Assembly (NCBI RefSeq): GCF_036195325.1
Contig: NZ_CP108101.1
Span: 7,254,001 to 7,318,000, forward strand
From: Streptomyces sp. NBC_00234
GTDB taxonomy: Bacteria > Actinomycetota > Actinomycetes > Streptomycetales > Streptomycetaceae
DNA: 64,000 bases
Direction: 5' to 3'
Shown: piece after piece, positions 26,569 through 34,618 of the stretch
Position numbering within the stretch: position 1 is the stretch's first letter
Layout: every line of letters begins with the position of its first letter
Notes under the pieces: generated by a model
What the model was told of the DNA's origin: nothing
What the model saw: only the letters and a program-made list of their open reading frames with translations
The model's database searches: none
Position numbers and translations under genes: made by a program

Positions 26569-26616
26569 GGTACTGCGTGCTACTGAGTACCACTATACGG
26601 TATCACCGAGTAGTGG
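26569..26616. promoter_or_regulatory. PadR operator candidates over the promoter
   Basis: Two perfect inverted repeats lie end to end: GGTACT-N11-AGTACC (26569-26591) and CCACTA-N15-TAGTGG (26590-26616). A minus-strand -10 (TATAGT, 26592-26597) sits where they meet, so a bound repressor would block the PadR operon promoter. Confidence 0.65.
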
Positions 26617-27051
26617 AGGGTGCCAGCGATCGGCGAACACGGACCGGCCTCTGAATCCGCGGAGCGGAGGAAGGGGCCCAATCCGACGCGGACCTCGGTC
26701 CTCTGGCGTTCGAAGGGAACGTCACCGCCACGGGCGAGACCGCATTCCACTCGTTCGTCTTCGCTGTCTCGATCACATCCGGCTCCCTCCACCCGGTGAC
26801 CCGGCGGAGAGCCGACGACGGCTACGTTCGCGGTCTTCCGGATTGCCGACGGCGAGGTCAGGGGCGGTGGACGAGCTCGATGCGGAGGGCCGCGATCAGG
26901 AGCCGGGCTGTCAGCGCGGCGTATACGTCCCGCCTGGTTGCGTCAGGACCGCGTCAGGAGGGACGGGGGACCTCTGATCGCCGGGCATAGCGTCAGGACA
27001 CACCCCGGCCCGACCGAGCCGGGACCGTGCCTCGTTCCTCGGGAGGAACCC
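26617..27051. other. 435-bp intergenic region
   Basis: Between divergent PadR and the SAV_915-type gene. No credible ORF. Holds CGTCAGG three times; two copies are phased at 11 bp (box 2, 26941-26958) and one lies at 26991. Confidence 0.5.
26941..26958 (+). promoter_or_regulatory. CGTCA direct-repeat box 2
   Basis: Two CGTCAGG half-sites start 11 bp apart, about 95 bp upstream of the SAV_915-type gene and in its orientation. A third CGTCAGG follows at 26991. Confidence 0.5.
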
Positions 27052-27402
27052 ATGGCAGATGCCCTGTACGGAGACGATGCGGAGCCTGGGGAACCGTCCC
27101 CGGCCGGACTGCTCTGCGTACCCGTCCGGCCGGGCGCCGAAGGCTGCGTGACCCGGCTCTTCCGCACGCCGGTCGGAGGCAGGACCGCCGTCGCGTTCAC
27201 CGACGCGGATCGGCTGACGGCGGTCCTGGGGGCGGCTCAGCCGTGGATCGTCCTCGCGGAGCCGGCGCTGCGCGCGCTCATGGAACCGCTGGGCATCCAC
27301 GAGCTGAGAATCGACCCCGTCCTCACGGCGCCGACTCCCGCCGTCACGATCGCAGCCGTGTCAGATCCGCGTCCGCGGCCACTTGCCGCGCTCGTGAAGT
27401 GA
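27052..27402 (+). CDS. SAV_915-type / SseB-like protein
   Basis: 116 aa from ATG 27052 (GGGAGGA just upstream); the longer frame to 26938 is rejected. Pattern CVTRLFRTPVGGRTAVAFTD, RLTAVLGAAQPWIVLAEPAL and LGIHELRIDP corresponds to the small SAV_915 family of Streptomyces, related in style to SseB-like proteins. No known function. Ends 14 bp before lysA, so the two are probably co-transcribed. Confidence 0.75.
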   Translation: MADALYGDDAEPGEPSPAGLLCVPVRPGAEGCVTRLFRTPVGGRTAVAFTDADRLTAVLGAAQPWIVLAEPALRALMEPLGIHELRIDPVLTAPTPAVTIAAVSDPRPRPLAALVK

Positions 27403-27416
27403 AGGGAGCCGCAGAG

Positions 27417-28784
27417 ATGACCACCCTTCCCCTGCCCGCCACTTCCGCCGCGGCCGCCCCGACCGGCACGGTCGGCTCGAAGCCCGGAGACACGCTCGCC
27501 GTCTGGCCCGCCACCACCACCGAACAGCCACACGGCCGGCTCCTCGTCGGCGGGGTCCCCTTGGCCGAGATAGCCGAGAGCCACGGTACTCCCGTGTACG
27601 TCCTGGACGAGGCCGAGGTGCGCGAGCGTTGCCGTACCTACCGCACGGCCTTCCCCGACGCCGAGATCCACTATGCGGCCAAGGCGTTCCTGTGCCGCGC
27701 CCTGGCCCACTGGATCGAGGAGGAGGGACTCGGTCTGGACGTGTGCTCCGCAGGTGAGCTGGAGCTCGCCGTCACCAGTGGGTTCCCGCCCGAGCGGATC
27801 CTGCTCCACGGCAACGCGAAGTCGCCGCAGGATCTGGAGACCGCGCTGCGTCTCCGTGTCGGCCGGATCGTCATCGACACCCCCGCCGAGATCGCCCGGA
27901 TCGCGGCGGCGGTCGGCAGCGGCGGCCCGCAGAAGGTCATGGTCCGGGTGACGCCGGGCATCAGCGCGGGCGGCCACCGGAAGATCCGTACCGGATCGGA
28001 GGACCAGAAGTTCGGCCTCTCCATCAGGGACGGCCACGCCCAGCACGCCATCACCCGCATACTCGACCAGCCGCAGCTCGAACTCACCGGACTCCACTGT
28101 CACTTGGGCTCGCAGATCACGGATGTCAAGCCCTATCTGGTGGCTGTGCGACGGCTCGTCGGCCTGATGGCGCGCATACGCGACAGCCGTGGCGTCACGC
28201 TGCCGGAGCTTGACCTCGGCGGCGGCCACGGCATCGCTTACCGACCTGGTGAACCCGCCCTCGACATCACCACCCTCGCCCGCAAGGTGCGCGCCGAACT
28301 GGCCGAGAGCTGCGCGGCGGCCGGGCTGCCTGTCCCGCGCCTGATCATCGAACCGGGGCGGGCCGTGATCGGCCCGGCCGGGGTCGCGGTCTACCGGATC
28401 CTCGCGGTGAAACGCACACCCGGGCGGACCTTCGTGGCGGTGGACGGCGGGATGAGCGACAACCCGCGCCCGGCGTTGTACGGAGTGCGGTACGCCCCGC
28501 GCATCATCGGCCGCCGCTCGCCGGCCCAAGCCGAGCGCGTGACGGTCGTCGGCCGCCACTGCGAGGCCGGCGACGTCCTGGCCGAAGACGTCCCGCTGCC
28601 CGCCGACACCCACCCCGGCGATCTGCTCGCGGTGCCGACGACCGGCGCGTACCACCTGGCGATGGCCTCCTCCTACAACCTCGTCGGCCGTCCGCCGGTG
28701 GTCGCCGTGCTCGACGGCCGGGCCCGGCTCCTCGTCCGCAGGGAGACCCTGGAGGACCTCAAGGCGCGCGACGTCGGTCTGTAG
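27417..28784 (+). CDS. lysA: Diaminopimelate decarboxylase
   Basis: 455 aa from ATG 27417 (GAAGGGAG upstream). Fold-III PLP decarboxylase: PLP lysine in EIHYAAKAFLC (Lys89), HCHLGSQI, DLGGGHGIAY, IIEPGRAVIGPAG, and the active-site CEAGDVLAED. Catalyses the last step of lysine synthesis, meso-DAP to L-lysine and CO2. It stands apart from other lysine genes and behind a SAV_915-type gene, so it may be a second, specialised copy. Ends at a strong terminator. Confidence 0.9.
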   Translation: MTTLPLPATSAAAAPTGTVGSKPGDTLAVWPATTTEQPHGRLLVGGVPLAEIAESHGTPVYVLDEAEVRERCRTYRTAFPDAEIHYAAKAFLCRALAHWIEEEGLGLDVCSAGELELAVTSGFPPERILLHGNAKSPQDLETALRLRVGRIVIDTPAEIARIAAAVGSGGPQKVMVRVTPGISAGGHRKIRTGSEDQKFGLSIRDGHAQHAITRILDQPQLELTGLHCHLGSQITDVKPYLVAVRRLVGLMARIRDSRGVTLPELDLGGGHGIAYRPGEPALDITTLARKVRAELAESCAAAGLPVPRLIIEPGRAVIGPAGVAVYRILAVKRTPGRTFVAVDGGMSDNPRPALYGVRYAPRIIGRRSPAQAERVTVVGRHCEAGDVLAEDVPLPADTHPGDLLAVPTTGAYHLAMASSYNLVGRPPVVAVLDGRARLLVRRETLEDLKARDVGL

Positions 28785-28806
28785 CCCCTGGTGTTCCACG
28801 GTTGCT

Positions 28807-28841
28807 GATCCGGCCCGGCGGCGGGGTCGCCGGGCCGGATC
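28807..28841 (+). terminator. Perfect 14-bp hairpin after lysA
   Basis: GATCCGGCCCGGCG and its exact complement around a 7-base loop, 23 bp after the lysA stop. No T-tract follows, which is usual in high-GC actinobacteria. Confidence 0.85.
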
Positions 28842-28857
28842 GTTGACCAGTTGGTCC

Positions 28858-29016
28858 GTGACGGCCCGTGTCACCCGGGTCACCGTGCTCATCCCGGAGG
28901 CCGAACCGGAGTACCTCTGGCAGCGCACCCTGCAGAACCAGCGGGGCGCGGTCGTCGCCCATGCCGTCCGCCGCGATACGAACGCGGTCGTGTGCCGGCT
29001 CCGCTTCCGCTGCTGA
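28858..29016 (+). pseudogene. Possible C-terminal scrap of an APC permease (52 aa)
   Basis: From GTG 28858 it reads RVTVLIPEAEPEYLWQR, then TLQNQRGAVVAHAVRRDTN and CRLRFR. This resembles the extreme C-terminus of many Streptomyces APC amino-acid permeases, where a similar 'VLIPE ... HNQRG ... R' tail follows the last helix. The membrane part is absent. Either a remnant or a tiny independent gene; no ribosome site is evident. Confidence 0.4.
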
Positions 29017-29017
29017 C

Positions 29018-29035
29018 CATCAGGGATCCGTCAAA
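29018..29035 (+). promoter_or_regulatory. CGTCA direct-repeat box 3
   Basis: CATCAGG and CGTCAAA start 11 bp apart, about 50 bp upstream of the DUF4118-GAF gene, in its orientation. One mismatch in the first half-site. Confidence 0.5.
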
Positions 29036-29083
29036 GCCCCCTCCGCCCGGCGCCACCCACGTCATACCGGGCGGAGGCTGGAC

Positions 29084-29881
29084 GTGTCAGAGGTTTGGCG
29101 GGGGCTGGATCCTGCGAGGTGGATCATGAGGTTTCCGCTTCGGGACACGGCCGCCGTCGCCGCCGGAGCCCTGGCACCGTTTGCCGCGGCTCTTGTGCTG
29201 ATGCCGCTGCGGACGTCCGTCACGCATACCAATCTCGCGCTGCTGCTCGTCGTCGTGGTCGTGGCCGTGTCGGCGCTCGGAAACCGGTTTGCCGGCGCGC
29301 TCGCTGCCCTGTCGGCCGCCGCCTGGTTCGACTTCTTCCACACCGAGCCGTATCGGAGTTTCCACATCCAGGACCGGGCCGACATCGAGACCGCCGTCCT
29401 GCTCCTGGTCGTCGGCCTGATCGTGTCGCAGTTGGCCGCGCGTGCCCGGACGCTGAAGCGGGTGGCGGTCACGGACGCCACGTATCTGGAGCGGCTGCAC
29501 GGCACGACCCGCCTCGCCCGCTCCAGTACGTCCTCCGACGACGTCGTCCAACGGGTGGGGCGCGAACTGGTCGACGTCCTGGAGCTACGGGCGTGCCGTT
29601 TTGAGTACGGCACTCTCGTCGGGCGTCCGCCGCGACTTGCCCCGGACGGGACGGTGACGGTGGCCGGCTGGATCTGGGATCTGGAACTGCAGGGCTGGCC
29701 GGACGGTGAGATCGAACTGCGCGCCATCGTTCACGGGCGGTACCAGGGCCGCTTCCTGCTGACACCCGAACCCGGTTCCGTACCCCCGCCGCTGGAGGCG
29801 CGGCTGGTCGCCGCAGACCTGGCGGCTCAGGCCGCCGCCGCGCTGGACGACGACAGCGTCAGTGCAGGCCCGAGATCGTGA
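29084..29881 (+). CDS. DUF4118-GAF membrane protein, KdpD-like without kinase
   Basis: 265 aa from GTG 29084 (GGAGG 7 bp upstream; ATG 29126 is the alternative). Residues about 20-115 form the four-helix DUF4118 domain of KdpD (LALLLVVVVVAVSALGNRF, AAWFDFFHTEPYRSFHI, IETAVLLLVVGLIVSQLAARA). A helical linker (DATYLERLHGTTRLARSS) and a GAF-like domain follow. There is no USP, HisKA or ATPase domain. It looks like the membrane-sensor core of KdpD kept as a separate protein. Overlaps the end of the convergent PH-like gene by 23 bp. Confidence 0.8.
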   Translation: MSEVWRGLDPARWIMRFPLRDTAAVAAGALAPFAAALVLMPLRTSVTHTNLALLLVVVVVAVSALGNRFAGALAALSAAAWFDFFHTEPYRSFHIQDRADIETAVLLLVVGLIVSQLAARARTLKRVAVTDATYLERLHGTTRLARSSTSSDDVVQRVGRELVDVLELRACRFEYGTLVGRPPRLAPDGTVTVAGWIWDLELQGWPDGEIELRAIVHGRYQGRFLLTPEPGSVPPPLEARLVAADLAAQAAAALDDDSVSAGPRS

Positions 29882-30395
29882 ACACCGAGTGAGCCGTGTC
29901 CCGTTCGACGCGGCGAGCGAGGCGATCGAGGTCGTCCGCTCCGCTCAGCAGGGTGCCGTTTTCGGCGGACAACCGGGCGTCGACCTCCAGGAGCAGCCAC
30001 AGGGACGGATTCGCGAGGAGCACGCGCAGGTCGACCTCGGCCCGGCCGCCGTCCGTGTCGCTCATGACGAGGCGCTGCTCGATCCCGTTGGGCCAGCGGA
30101 CGGCGGCGAGCCGGTCGGTGCGCACGGTCTGTCGGGTCCACAGGCCGTGGACGGTCACCCGGCCCGGGGCCGCGACGACCCTGGCGGGCAGCAGGATCAC
30201 GAAGAGCGCGACGGCCAGGACGATCCACATCACCGCGCTCGGCAGCGTCAGGCCGGCGTCCCCGGCGTCCACAGTCAGCGACAGGGCGAGCAGCAGCCCG
30301 GCGCAGCCGGCCGCGGCCCGGGCCTCGCCGGCCCACGTGCTGTCGTGGACGCAGAGGTCACCGGACTCCGACGGGTGGACGAATCGTGGCTCCAT
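29859..30395 (-). CDS. PH-like domain membrane protein
   Basis: 178 aa from ATG 30395. Two hydrophobic segments (AGLLLALSLTVDAG; SAVMWIVLAVALFVILL) precede a bacterial PH-like domain (GRVTVHGLWTRQTVRTDRL, RAEVDLRVLLANPSLWLLLE). The function of such proteins is unknown. A candidate direct-repeat box and a TCTAAT -10 lie upstream. Its 3' end overlaps that of the DUF4118 gene. Confidence 0.7.
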   Translation of the reverse strand: MEPRFVHPSESGDLCVHDSTWAGEARAAAGCAGLLLALSLTVDAGDAGLTLPSAVMWIVLAVALFVILLPARVVAAPGRVTVHGLWTRQTVRTDRLAAVRWPNGIEQRLVMSDTDGGRAEVDLRVLLANPSLWLLLEVDARLSAENGTLLSGADDLDRLARRVERDTAHSVFTISGLH

Positions 30396-30449
30396 GGAAC
30401 GGACATTAGAGGCGCGGCCGACCGATGCCGGTCCGTCTTGACGAGGTAC

Positions 30450-31229
30450 CTATGCCGCGTTGGCGAACTTTGACGCGTGTCTGACGGGCCCGGCGGCGTA
30501 GTGGACGTACTCGTGCGCCAGCCGGAAGCCCGCGGTCCAGGCGAGGAGCCGACTGGGGCGGTTGCCGCGGGAGCAGCTCCAGATGGCACGGTGGCCGCGT
30601 GCCGCGATGTCGGTGGTCAGCCCTGCGACGCAGGCCAGAGCGAGGTGTTGACGGCGTTCGTCGGGCGCGGTGGCGCAGGCGACGTCCTCCTGGCGGTTGC
30701 CGAGGAACCGTGTGCAGGCCACGGCGACCACCCGGCCCCGACGGAATGCTGCCCAGGCCAGGCCCGACGCGGCCAGGGCGGTCGGGCCGCCCCAGGTGCC
30801 GTGGATCCACGCCATGGAGGGGTCGAGAGCCGCCACCGCCGGGGCGTCATCGGGGGAGATGCGGCGGACGGCCACGCCGCGAGGCACGCGGGGTGCGATC
30901 GCCGGGGCCCGGTGGACGTAGAGCATGCGCTCCCAGGGCTGGAGGTGGTCGAAGGCCGCGCCGAGTACAGGGACGAAGCGGCCCGGGGTTTCGACGTAGT
31001 GCTCTGCGAGTGGGGCAAGTTGGTCCGGTCTCACGGCGCTGGGGTCGCCGGCCAGGAGGGCGTGTCCGCCACACGTGACGGCCACGACGCGAGGCACCTT
31101 GGCGTGGTCGGACCACCATTGGCCATGGCCGGTGGTCAGGACGTGCTCGGCGAGGGTTCCGGTGCCGGGCTCGCCGGAAAGGAACACGCGCATGGGCACG
31201 GGGGGCTGGTGGGACGCGTGCGGGATCAC
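30450..31229 (-). CDS. GNAT-fold acetyltransferase
   Basis: 259 aa. GTG 31229 is chosen over GTG 31235 because AGGAGG sits 5 bp upstream of it. The first half is a domain often seen before GNAT in Streptomyces (SGEPGTGTLAEHVLTTG, GDPSAVRPDQLAPLAEHY). The second half is an N-acetyltransferase core (VRRISPDDAPAVAALD, DERRQHLALACVAGLTTDI, ARGHRAIWSCSRGNRPS). Substrate unknown. The last codons hold a CGTCA box for the next gene. Confidence 0.8.
   Translation of the reverse strand: MIPHASHQPPVPMRVFLSGEPGTGTLAEHVLTTGHGQWWSDHAKVPRVVAVTCGGHALLAGDPSAVRPDQLAPLAEHYVETPGRFVPVLGAAFDHLQPWERMLYVHRAPAIAPRVPRGVAVRRISPDDAPAVAALDPSMAWIHGTWGGPTALAASGLAWAAFRRGRVVAVACTRFLGNRQEDVACATAPDERRQHLALACVAGLTTDIAARGHRAIWSCSRGNRPSRLLAWTAGFRLAHEYVHYAAGPVRHASKFANAA
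30469..30486 (-). promoter_or_regulatory. CGTCA direct-repeat box 4
   Basis: On the minus strand, CGTCAGA then CGTCAAA start 11 bp apart, about 75 bp upstream of the PH-like gene and in its orientation. A further CGTCAAG lies at 30443-30437. It falls inside the last codons of the GNAT gene. Confidence 0.5.
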
Positions 31230-31252
31230 GGGCACCTCCTGGTGCGGAAGGA

Positions 31253-31278
31253 GGGGCGGCCCGGGTTCGGGCCGCCCC
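31253..31278 (-). terminator. Perfect 11-bp hairpin after the bL37-like gene
   Basis: GGGGCGGCCCG and its exact complement around a 4-base loop, starting 8 bp after the stop of the 25-aa gene. Confidence 0.8.
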
Positions 31279-31285
31279 TGTGAGT

Positions 31286-31363
31286 TCAGCGCTGGCCGGC
31301 CTTGCGGCCGTGGTTCGCCTTCTTCTTGCGACGGGCCTTCTTCTTGCGTGTGCGCTTGGACAT
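31286..31363 (-). CDS. Ribosomal protein bL37-like (25 aa)
   Basis: ATG 31363 to TGA gives 25 residues, ten of them Lys and seven Arg, ending KANHGRKAGQR. This matches the tiny actinobacterial large-subunit protein bL37, whose signature is a run of basic residues followed by KANHG. AAAGGAA precedes the start and a strong terminator follows. Too short for most gene finders. Ordinary bL37 is constitutive; this copy sits between accessory genes, so it could be the only copy or a paralogue. Confidence 0.72.
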   Translation of the reverse strand: MSKRTRKKKARRKKKANHGRKAGQR

Positions 31364-31388
31364 GAGTGGTCCGGTTCCTTTGAGGCAG

Positions 31389-32198
31389 TCAGGCGGAATG
31401 GCCGACAAGCAGGTCGGCGAGCTTGCTGAGGCGCTTGACGTTGCGCGTCTCGGTGGCGGCCTGGGCGGGCTCGACACGGTGTTCACGGTCGTAGTAGGCG
31501 CCGTTGACGATCTCGACGGCCGGGTCGCAGAGCCGTACGACGTGGGCCGCGCCCTCGGCCGGCGAAACGCCCTCGTGGGCGTAGAGCGGAAGCAGGCTCG
31601 TGGTGCAGACGCCAGGGTGGACGGAGACGGCGGTCACCCGCGGGTCGGCGGCGAAGACGGTCAGCGCGAGCTGCGACTGTGCGTAGGCGGCGAGCCGGGA
31701 GTAGCGGCGCACCCGGTTGGGGTCGCTCCACTGGATGGAGCCGGTGCGGTGGAGGGAGGACGACACGTTGACGACCCGGCCGCCGGGGTCGCTCGTCAGC
31801 GCGGGCTCCAGCAGATGCGTCAGCAGGTAGTGGGCGAGGAAGTTCACCTGGAAGGCGATCTCGTTGCCGTCCGCCGTGACCGTGTGGCGCTCGGGTGCCG
31901 CCATGCCGGCGTTGTTGACGAGCACGTCGAGGTGCGGGTGTTCGGCCAGTACCCGGGCGGCGAGGTGCTCGACCTCTTCGAGTACGGCGAAGTCCGCCGC
32001 GAGCGGGCACAGGAGACGGGCGTCGATCCCGTGGAGGGAGACGAGCCGGTCGGTGGCTGCGGCGGCCTCTTCGGCCGTACGGCCGTGGACCAGCACGGTC
32101 GCACCGCGCTCGGCGAGAAGCCGGACGGTCTGGTAGCCGATGCCGGTGGTGGCGCCGGTGACCAGGGCGGTACGGGAGGAAAGGTCGGAAACAGGCAT
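31389..32198 (-). CDS. SDR-family protein with altered active site
   Basis: 269 aa from ATG 32198 (GGATGGA 6 bp upstream; ATG 32213 lacks a ribosome site). Rossmann motif TGATTGIG, NNAG, catalytic Ser in NVSSSLHRTG. The catalytic YxxxK reads YAQSQ, so the general-base Lys is Gln. The C-terminal YYDREHRVEPAQ resembles retinol-dehydrogenase-like SDRs. It may be inactive, use another mechanism, or serve in binding. Confidence 0.82.
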   Translation of the reverse strand: MPVSDLSSRTALVTGATTGIGYQTVRLLAERGATVLVHGRTAEEAAAATDRLVSLHGIDARLLCPLAADFAVLEEVEHLAARVLAEHPHLDVLVNNAGMAAPERHTVTADGNEIAFQVNFLAHYLLTHLLEPALTSDPGGRVVNVSSSLHRTGSIQWSDPNRVRRYSRLAAYAQSQLALTVFAADPRVTAVSVHPGVCTTSLLPLYAHEGVSPAEGAAHVVRLCDPAVEIVNGAYYDREHRVEPAQAATETRNVKRLSKLADLLVGHSA

Positions 32199-32236
32199 GA
32201 CTGGTCCATCCATGGGAGGTTTACGGGAATGAAGAA

Positions 32237-32267
32237 GGGGGCGCCGGACGGGAGGTCTCGGCGCCCC
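32237..32267 (-). terminator. 9-bp GC hairpin downstream of kdpB2
   Basis: GGGGCGCCG and its exact complement around a 13-base loop, between the 32-aa ORF and the SDR gene on the minus strand. Confidence 0.65.
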
Positions 32268-32286
32268 GGGGGCTACGGACGACGCG

Positions 32287-32385
32287 TCAGCGCGGGGCGC
32301 GCGTCTCCGGGCAGCGGGGCACGCGACGGGGCGCCCGATGAGGCGGCCGGTCGAGCAGAAGCCACGCGCTGTCCATGCTCTCCAT
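32287..32385 (-). CDS. Possible small protein (32 aa)
   Basis: ATG 32385 with GAGGG 4-5 bp upstream. The product starts MESMDSAWLLLDRPPHR and ends in an Arg/Pro-rich tail. The opening slightly resembles the first residues of wax-ester synthase/DGAT proteins, so it may be a truncated fragment. A CGTCA direct-repeat box lies 43 bp upstream in the same orientation, the main reason to list it. Confidence 0.35.
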   Translation of the reverse strand: MESMDSAWLLLDRPPHRAPRRVPRCPETRAPR

Positions 32386-32427
32386 CGAACCCTCGGTGGG
32401 CTCCGTGGACAAGCTCAACTGCCGCTC

Positions 32428-32445
32428 CCTGACGTACCCCTGACG
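32428..32445 (-). promoter_or_regulatory. CGTCA direct-repeat box 5
   Basis: On the minus strand two CGTCAGG half-sites start 11 bp apart, just after the kdpB2 stop. It could drive the 32-aa ORF and the SDR gene. Confidence 0.5.
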
Positions 32446-32455
32446 AGGGCGGTGG

Positions 32456-34618
32456 TCAGCCGAGGCCGGGGATTGCGGAGATGACCAGATCGATGAGTTT
32501 GATGCCGAGGAACGGCAGGACCAGGCCGCCGAGTCCGTACACGGTGAGGTTGCGGCGCAGCAGGTCGTGGGCGGATGCGGGGGTGTAGCGGACGCCACGC
32601 AGGGCGAGCGGAATGAGCGCCACGATGATCAGGGCGTTGAAGATGATGGCCGAGGTGATCGCCGAGGTGGGGCTGTGCAGGCCCATGATGTTGAGCGCCT
32701 GCAGGCCGGGATAGGCACCGGTGAACATCGCGGGGATGATCGCGAAGTACTTCGCGACGTCGTTGGTGATCGAGAAGGTCGTCAACGCGCCTCGGGTGAT
32801 GAGGAGTTGCTTGCCGATCTCGACGATCTCGATGAGCTTGGTGGGGTTGGAGTCCAGGTCCACCATGTTCCCGGCCTCCTTGGCGGCCGAGGTGCCGGTG
32901 TTCATGGCCACCCCGACGTCCGCCTGAGCCAGCGCCGGCGCGTCGTTCGTACCGTCGCCGGTCATCGCGACGAGCTTGCCGCCCGCCTGCTCCCGCTTGA
33001 TGAGGGCGAGTTTGTCCTCCGGGGTGGCCTCGGCGAGGAAGTCGTCGACACCGGCCTCCTGGGCGATGGCCTTCGCGGTCAGCGGGTTGTCGCCCGTGAT
33101 CATGACCGTCCTGATGCCCATGCGGCGCAGTTCCGCGAACCGCTCCCGGATGCCCTCCTTCACGACGTCCTTGAGGTGGATGATCCCGAGGACCCGCGGC
33201 CCGTCCCAGTCGTGCACCGCGACCAGCAGCGGGGTACCGCCCGCGTCCGAGACCGCGTCGCTCCACGCGCGGGCCTCGCCGGGCACCGTACCGCCGTACA
33301 TCTCCACCCAGCCGATGACCTGGGCCGCCGCTCCCTTGCGGATGTGGCAGACGGCGCCGTTGTCCCAGCGCAGGTCGATGCCGCTCATCCGGGTCTGCGC
33401 GCTGAACTCCACGAAACGGGCGTTCGCGAGCTCGCCGTCGGCCGGCGCCCGCAGTCCGTACCGCTGCTTCGCCAGCACCACCACGGAGCGGCCCTCCGGC
33501 GTCTCGTCGGCGAGCGAGGAGAGCTGGGCGGCGTCCGCGAGCTTCGACTCGTCGACGCCCGGCAGTGGCACGAAGGCGGCGGCCTGGCGGTTGCCTAGGG
33601 TGATGGTGCCGGTCTTGTCGAGGAGCAGGGTGTTGATGTCACCCGCTGCCTCGACCGCTCGGCCGGACATGGCCAGGACGTTGCGCTGGACCAGCCGGTC
33701 CATGCCCGCGATGCCGATCGCCGAGAGCAGCGCCCCGATTGTGGTCGGGATCAGCGTCACCAGGAGCGCGACCAGGACGGTGGTGGACTGGGCGGCGTTC
33801 GCGTAGGCGGCCATCGGCTGGAGTGCGACGACGACGAGCACGAAGACGACCGTGAGTGCGCAGAGCAGGATGTTCAGCGCGATCTCGTTGGGGGTTTTCT
33901 GCCGGGAGGCACCCTCGACCAGGGCGATCATCCGGTCCATGAAGGAGTGGCCGGGGCGGGAGGTGACCCGTACGACGATCCGGTCCGACAGGACCGTCGT
34001 GCCGCCGGTCACCCCTGTACGGTCGCCGCCCGACTCGCGGATCACCGGGGCGGACTCACCAGTGACGGCGGACTCGTCGACAGCGGCGACGCCGTCGACG
34101 ACGTCGCCGTCGGCCGGGATCAGTTCGCCCGCCTCGACCAGGACGAAATCGAAGAGCCGGAGTTCGGTGGCGGCTACTGCCTCCGTCTCGGCCCGGTCGA
34201 GATCCGTTCCGTACCGCCAGTGGCGCAGCCGCAGCGCGACCGTGTCCGTACGCGCCCTGCGCAACGACTCGGCCTGCGCCTTGCCGCGGCCCTCGGCGAC
34301 CGCCTCGGCCAGGTTCGCGAAGATAACGGTCAGCCACAGCCAGACGCTGATCACCCAAGTGAAGACGGACGGGTTGAGCACGGCCGAGAGCGTGGTGAGA
34401 ACCGAGCCGGCCGCGACGACGAACAGCACCGGATTGCGCACCAGGTCCCGCGGGTGCAGCTTGCGCAACGCTTCCGGGAAGCACTTCAGCACCTGTACGG
34501 GATCGAGCAGCCCGCTCTGCGCCCCGCGCTGCCGTTCCGGCCGTGGAGCGGGGTAGCGGGGTGGGGTGGAGGGGGCGGGTGGTGCAGGGGGCGCCTGACG
34601 GGGCGCTGCGGGATGCAT
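32456..34618 (-). CDS. kdpB2: Orphan KdpB, potassium-pump P-type ATPase subunit
   Basis: 720 aa from ATG 34618; the open frame continues to 34906 but that part looks non-coding. All KdpB hallmarks are present: TGES loop, phosphorylation site DKTGTIT (Asp334), TGDNPLTAKAIA, GDGTNDAPALAQAD and the C-terminal helices. The N-terminus is Pro/Ala-rich, unlike kdpB1. No kdpA, kdpC or kdpF adjoins it, so it must borrow partners, perhaps from kdpFABC 8 kb away, or work otherwise. Part of it is nearly identical in DNA to kdpB1. Confidence 0.9.
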   Translation of the reverse strand: MHPAAPRQAPPAPPAPSTPPRYPAPRPERQRGAQSGLLDPVQVLKCFPEALRKLHPRDLVRNPVLFVVAAGSVLTTLSAVLNPSVFTWVISVWLWLTVIFANLAEAVAEGRGKAQAESLRRARTDTVALRLRHWRYGTDLDRAETEAVAATELRLFDFVLVEAGELIPADGDVVDGVAAVDESAVTGESAPVIRESGGDRTGVTGGTTVLSDRIVVRVTSRPGHSFMDRMIALVEGASRQKTPNEIALNILLCALTVVFVLVVVALQPMAAYANAAQSTTVLVALLVTLIPTTIGALLSAIGIAGMDRLVQRNVLAMSGRAVEAAGDINTLLLDKTGTITLGNRQAAAFVPLPGVDESKLADAAQLSSLADETPEGRSVVVLAKQRYGLRAPADGELANARFVEFSAQTRMSGIDLRWDNGAVCHIRKGAAAQVIGWVEMYGGTVPGEARAWSDAVSDAGGTPLLVAVHDWDGPRVLGIIHLKDVVKEGIRERFAELRRMGIRTVMITGDNPLTAKAIAQEAGVDDFLAEATPEDKLALIKREQAGGKLVAMTGDGTNDAPALAQADVGVAMNTGTSAAKEAGNMVDLDSNPTKLIEIVEIGKQLLITRGALTTFSITNDVAKYFAIIPAMFTGAYPGLQALNIMGLHSPTSAITSAIIFNALIIVALIPLALRGVRYTPASAHDLLRRNLTVYGLGGLVLPFLGIKLIDLVISAIPGLG
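32723..33007 (-). repeat. 285-bp tract shared with kdpB1 (copy A)
   Basis: Aligned base by base with 44115-44399 (opposite strand): one mismatch (ACC for GCC) in 285 bp, including wobble positions. Sequence just outside the tract differs at many third positions. Confidence 0.9.
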
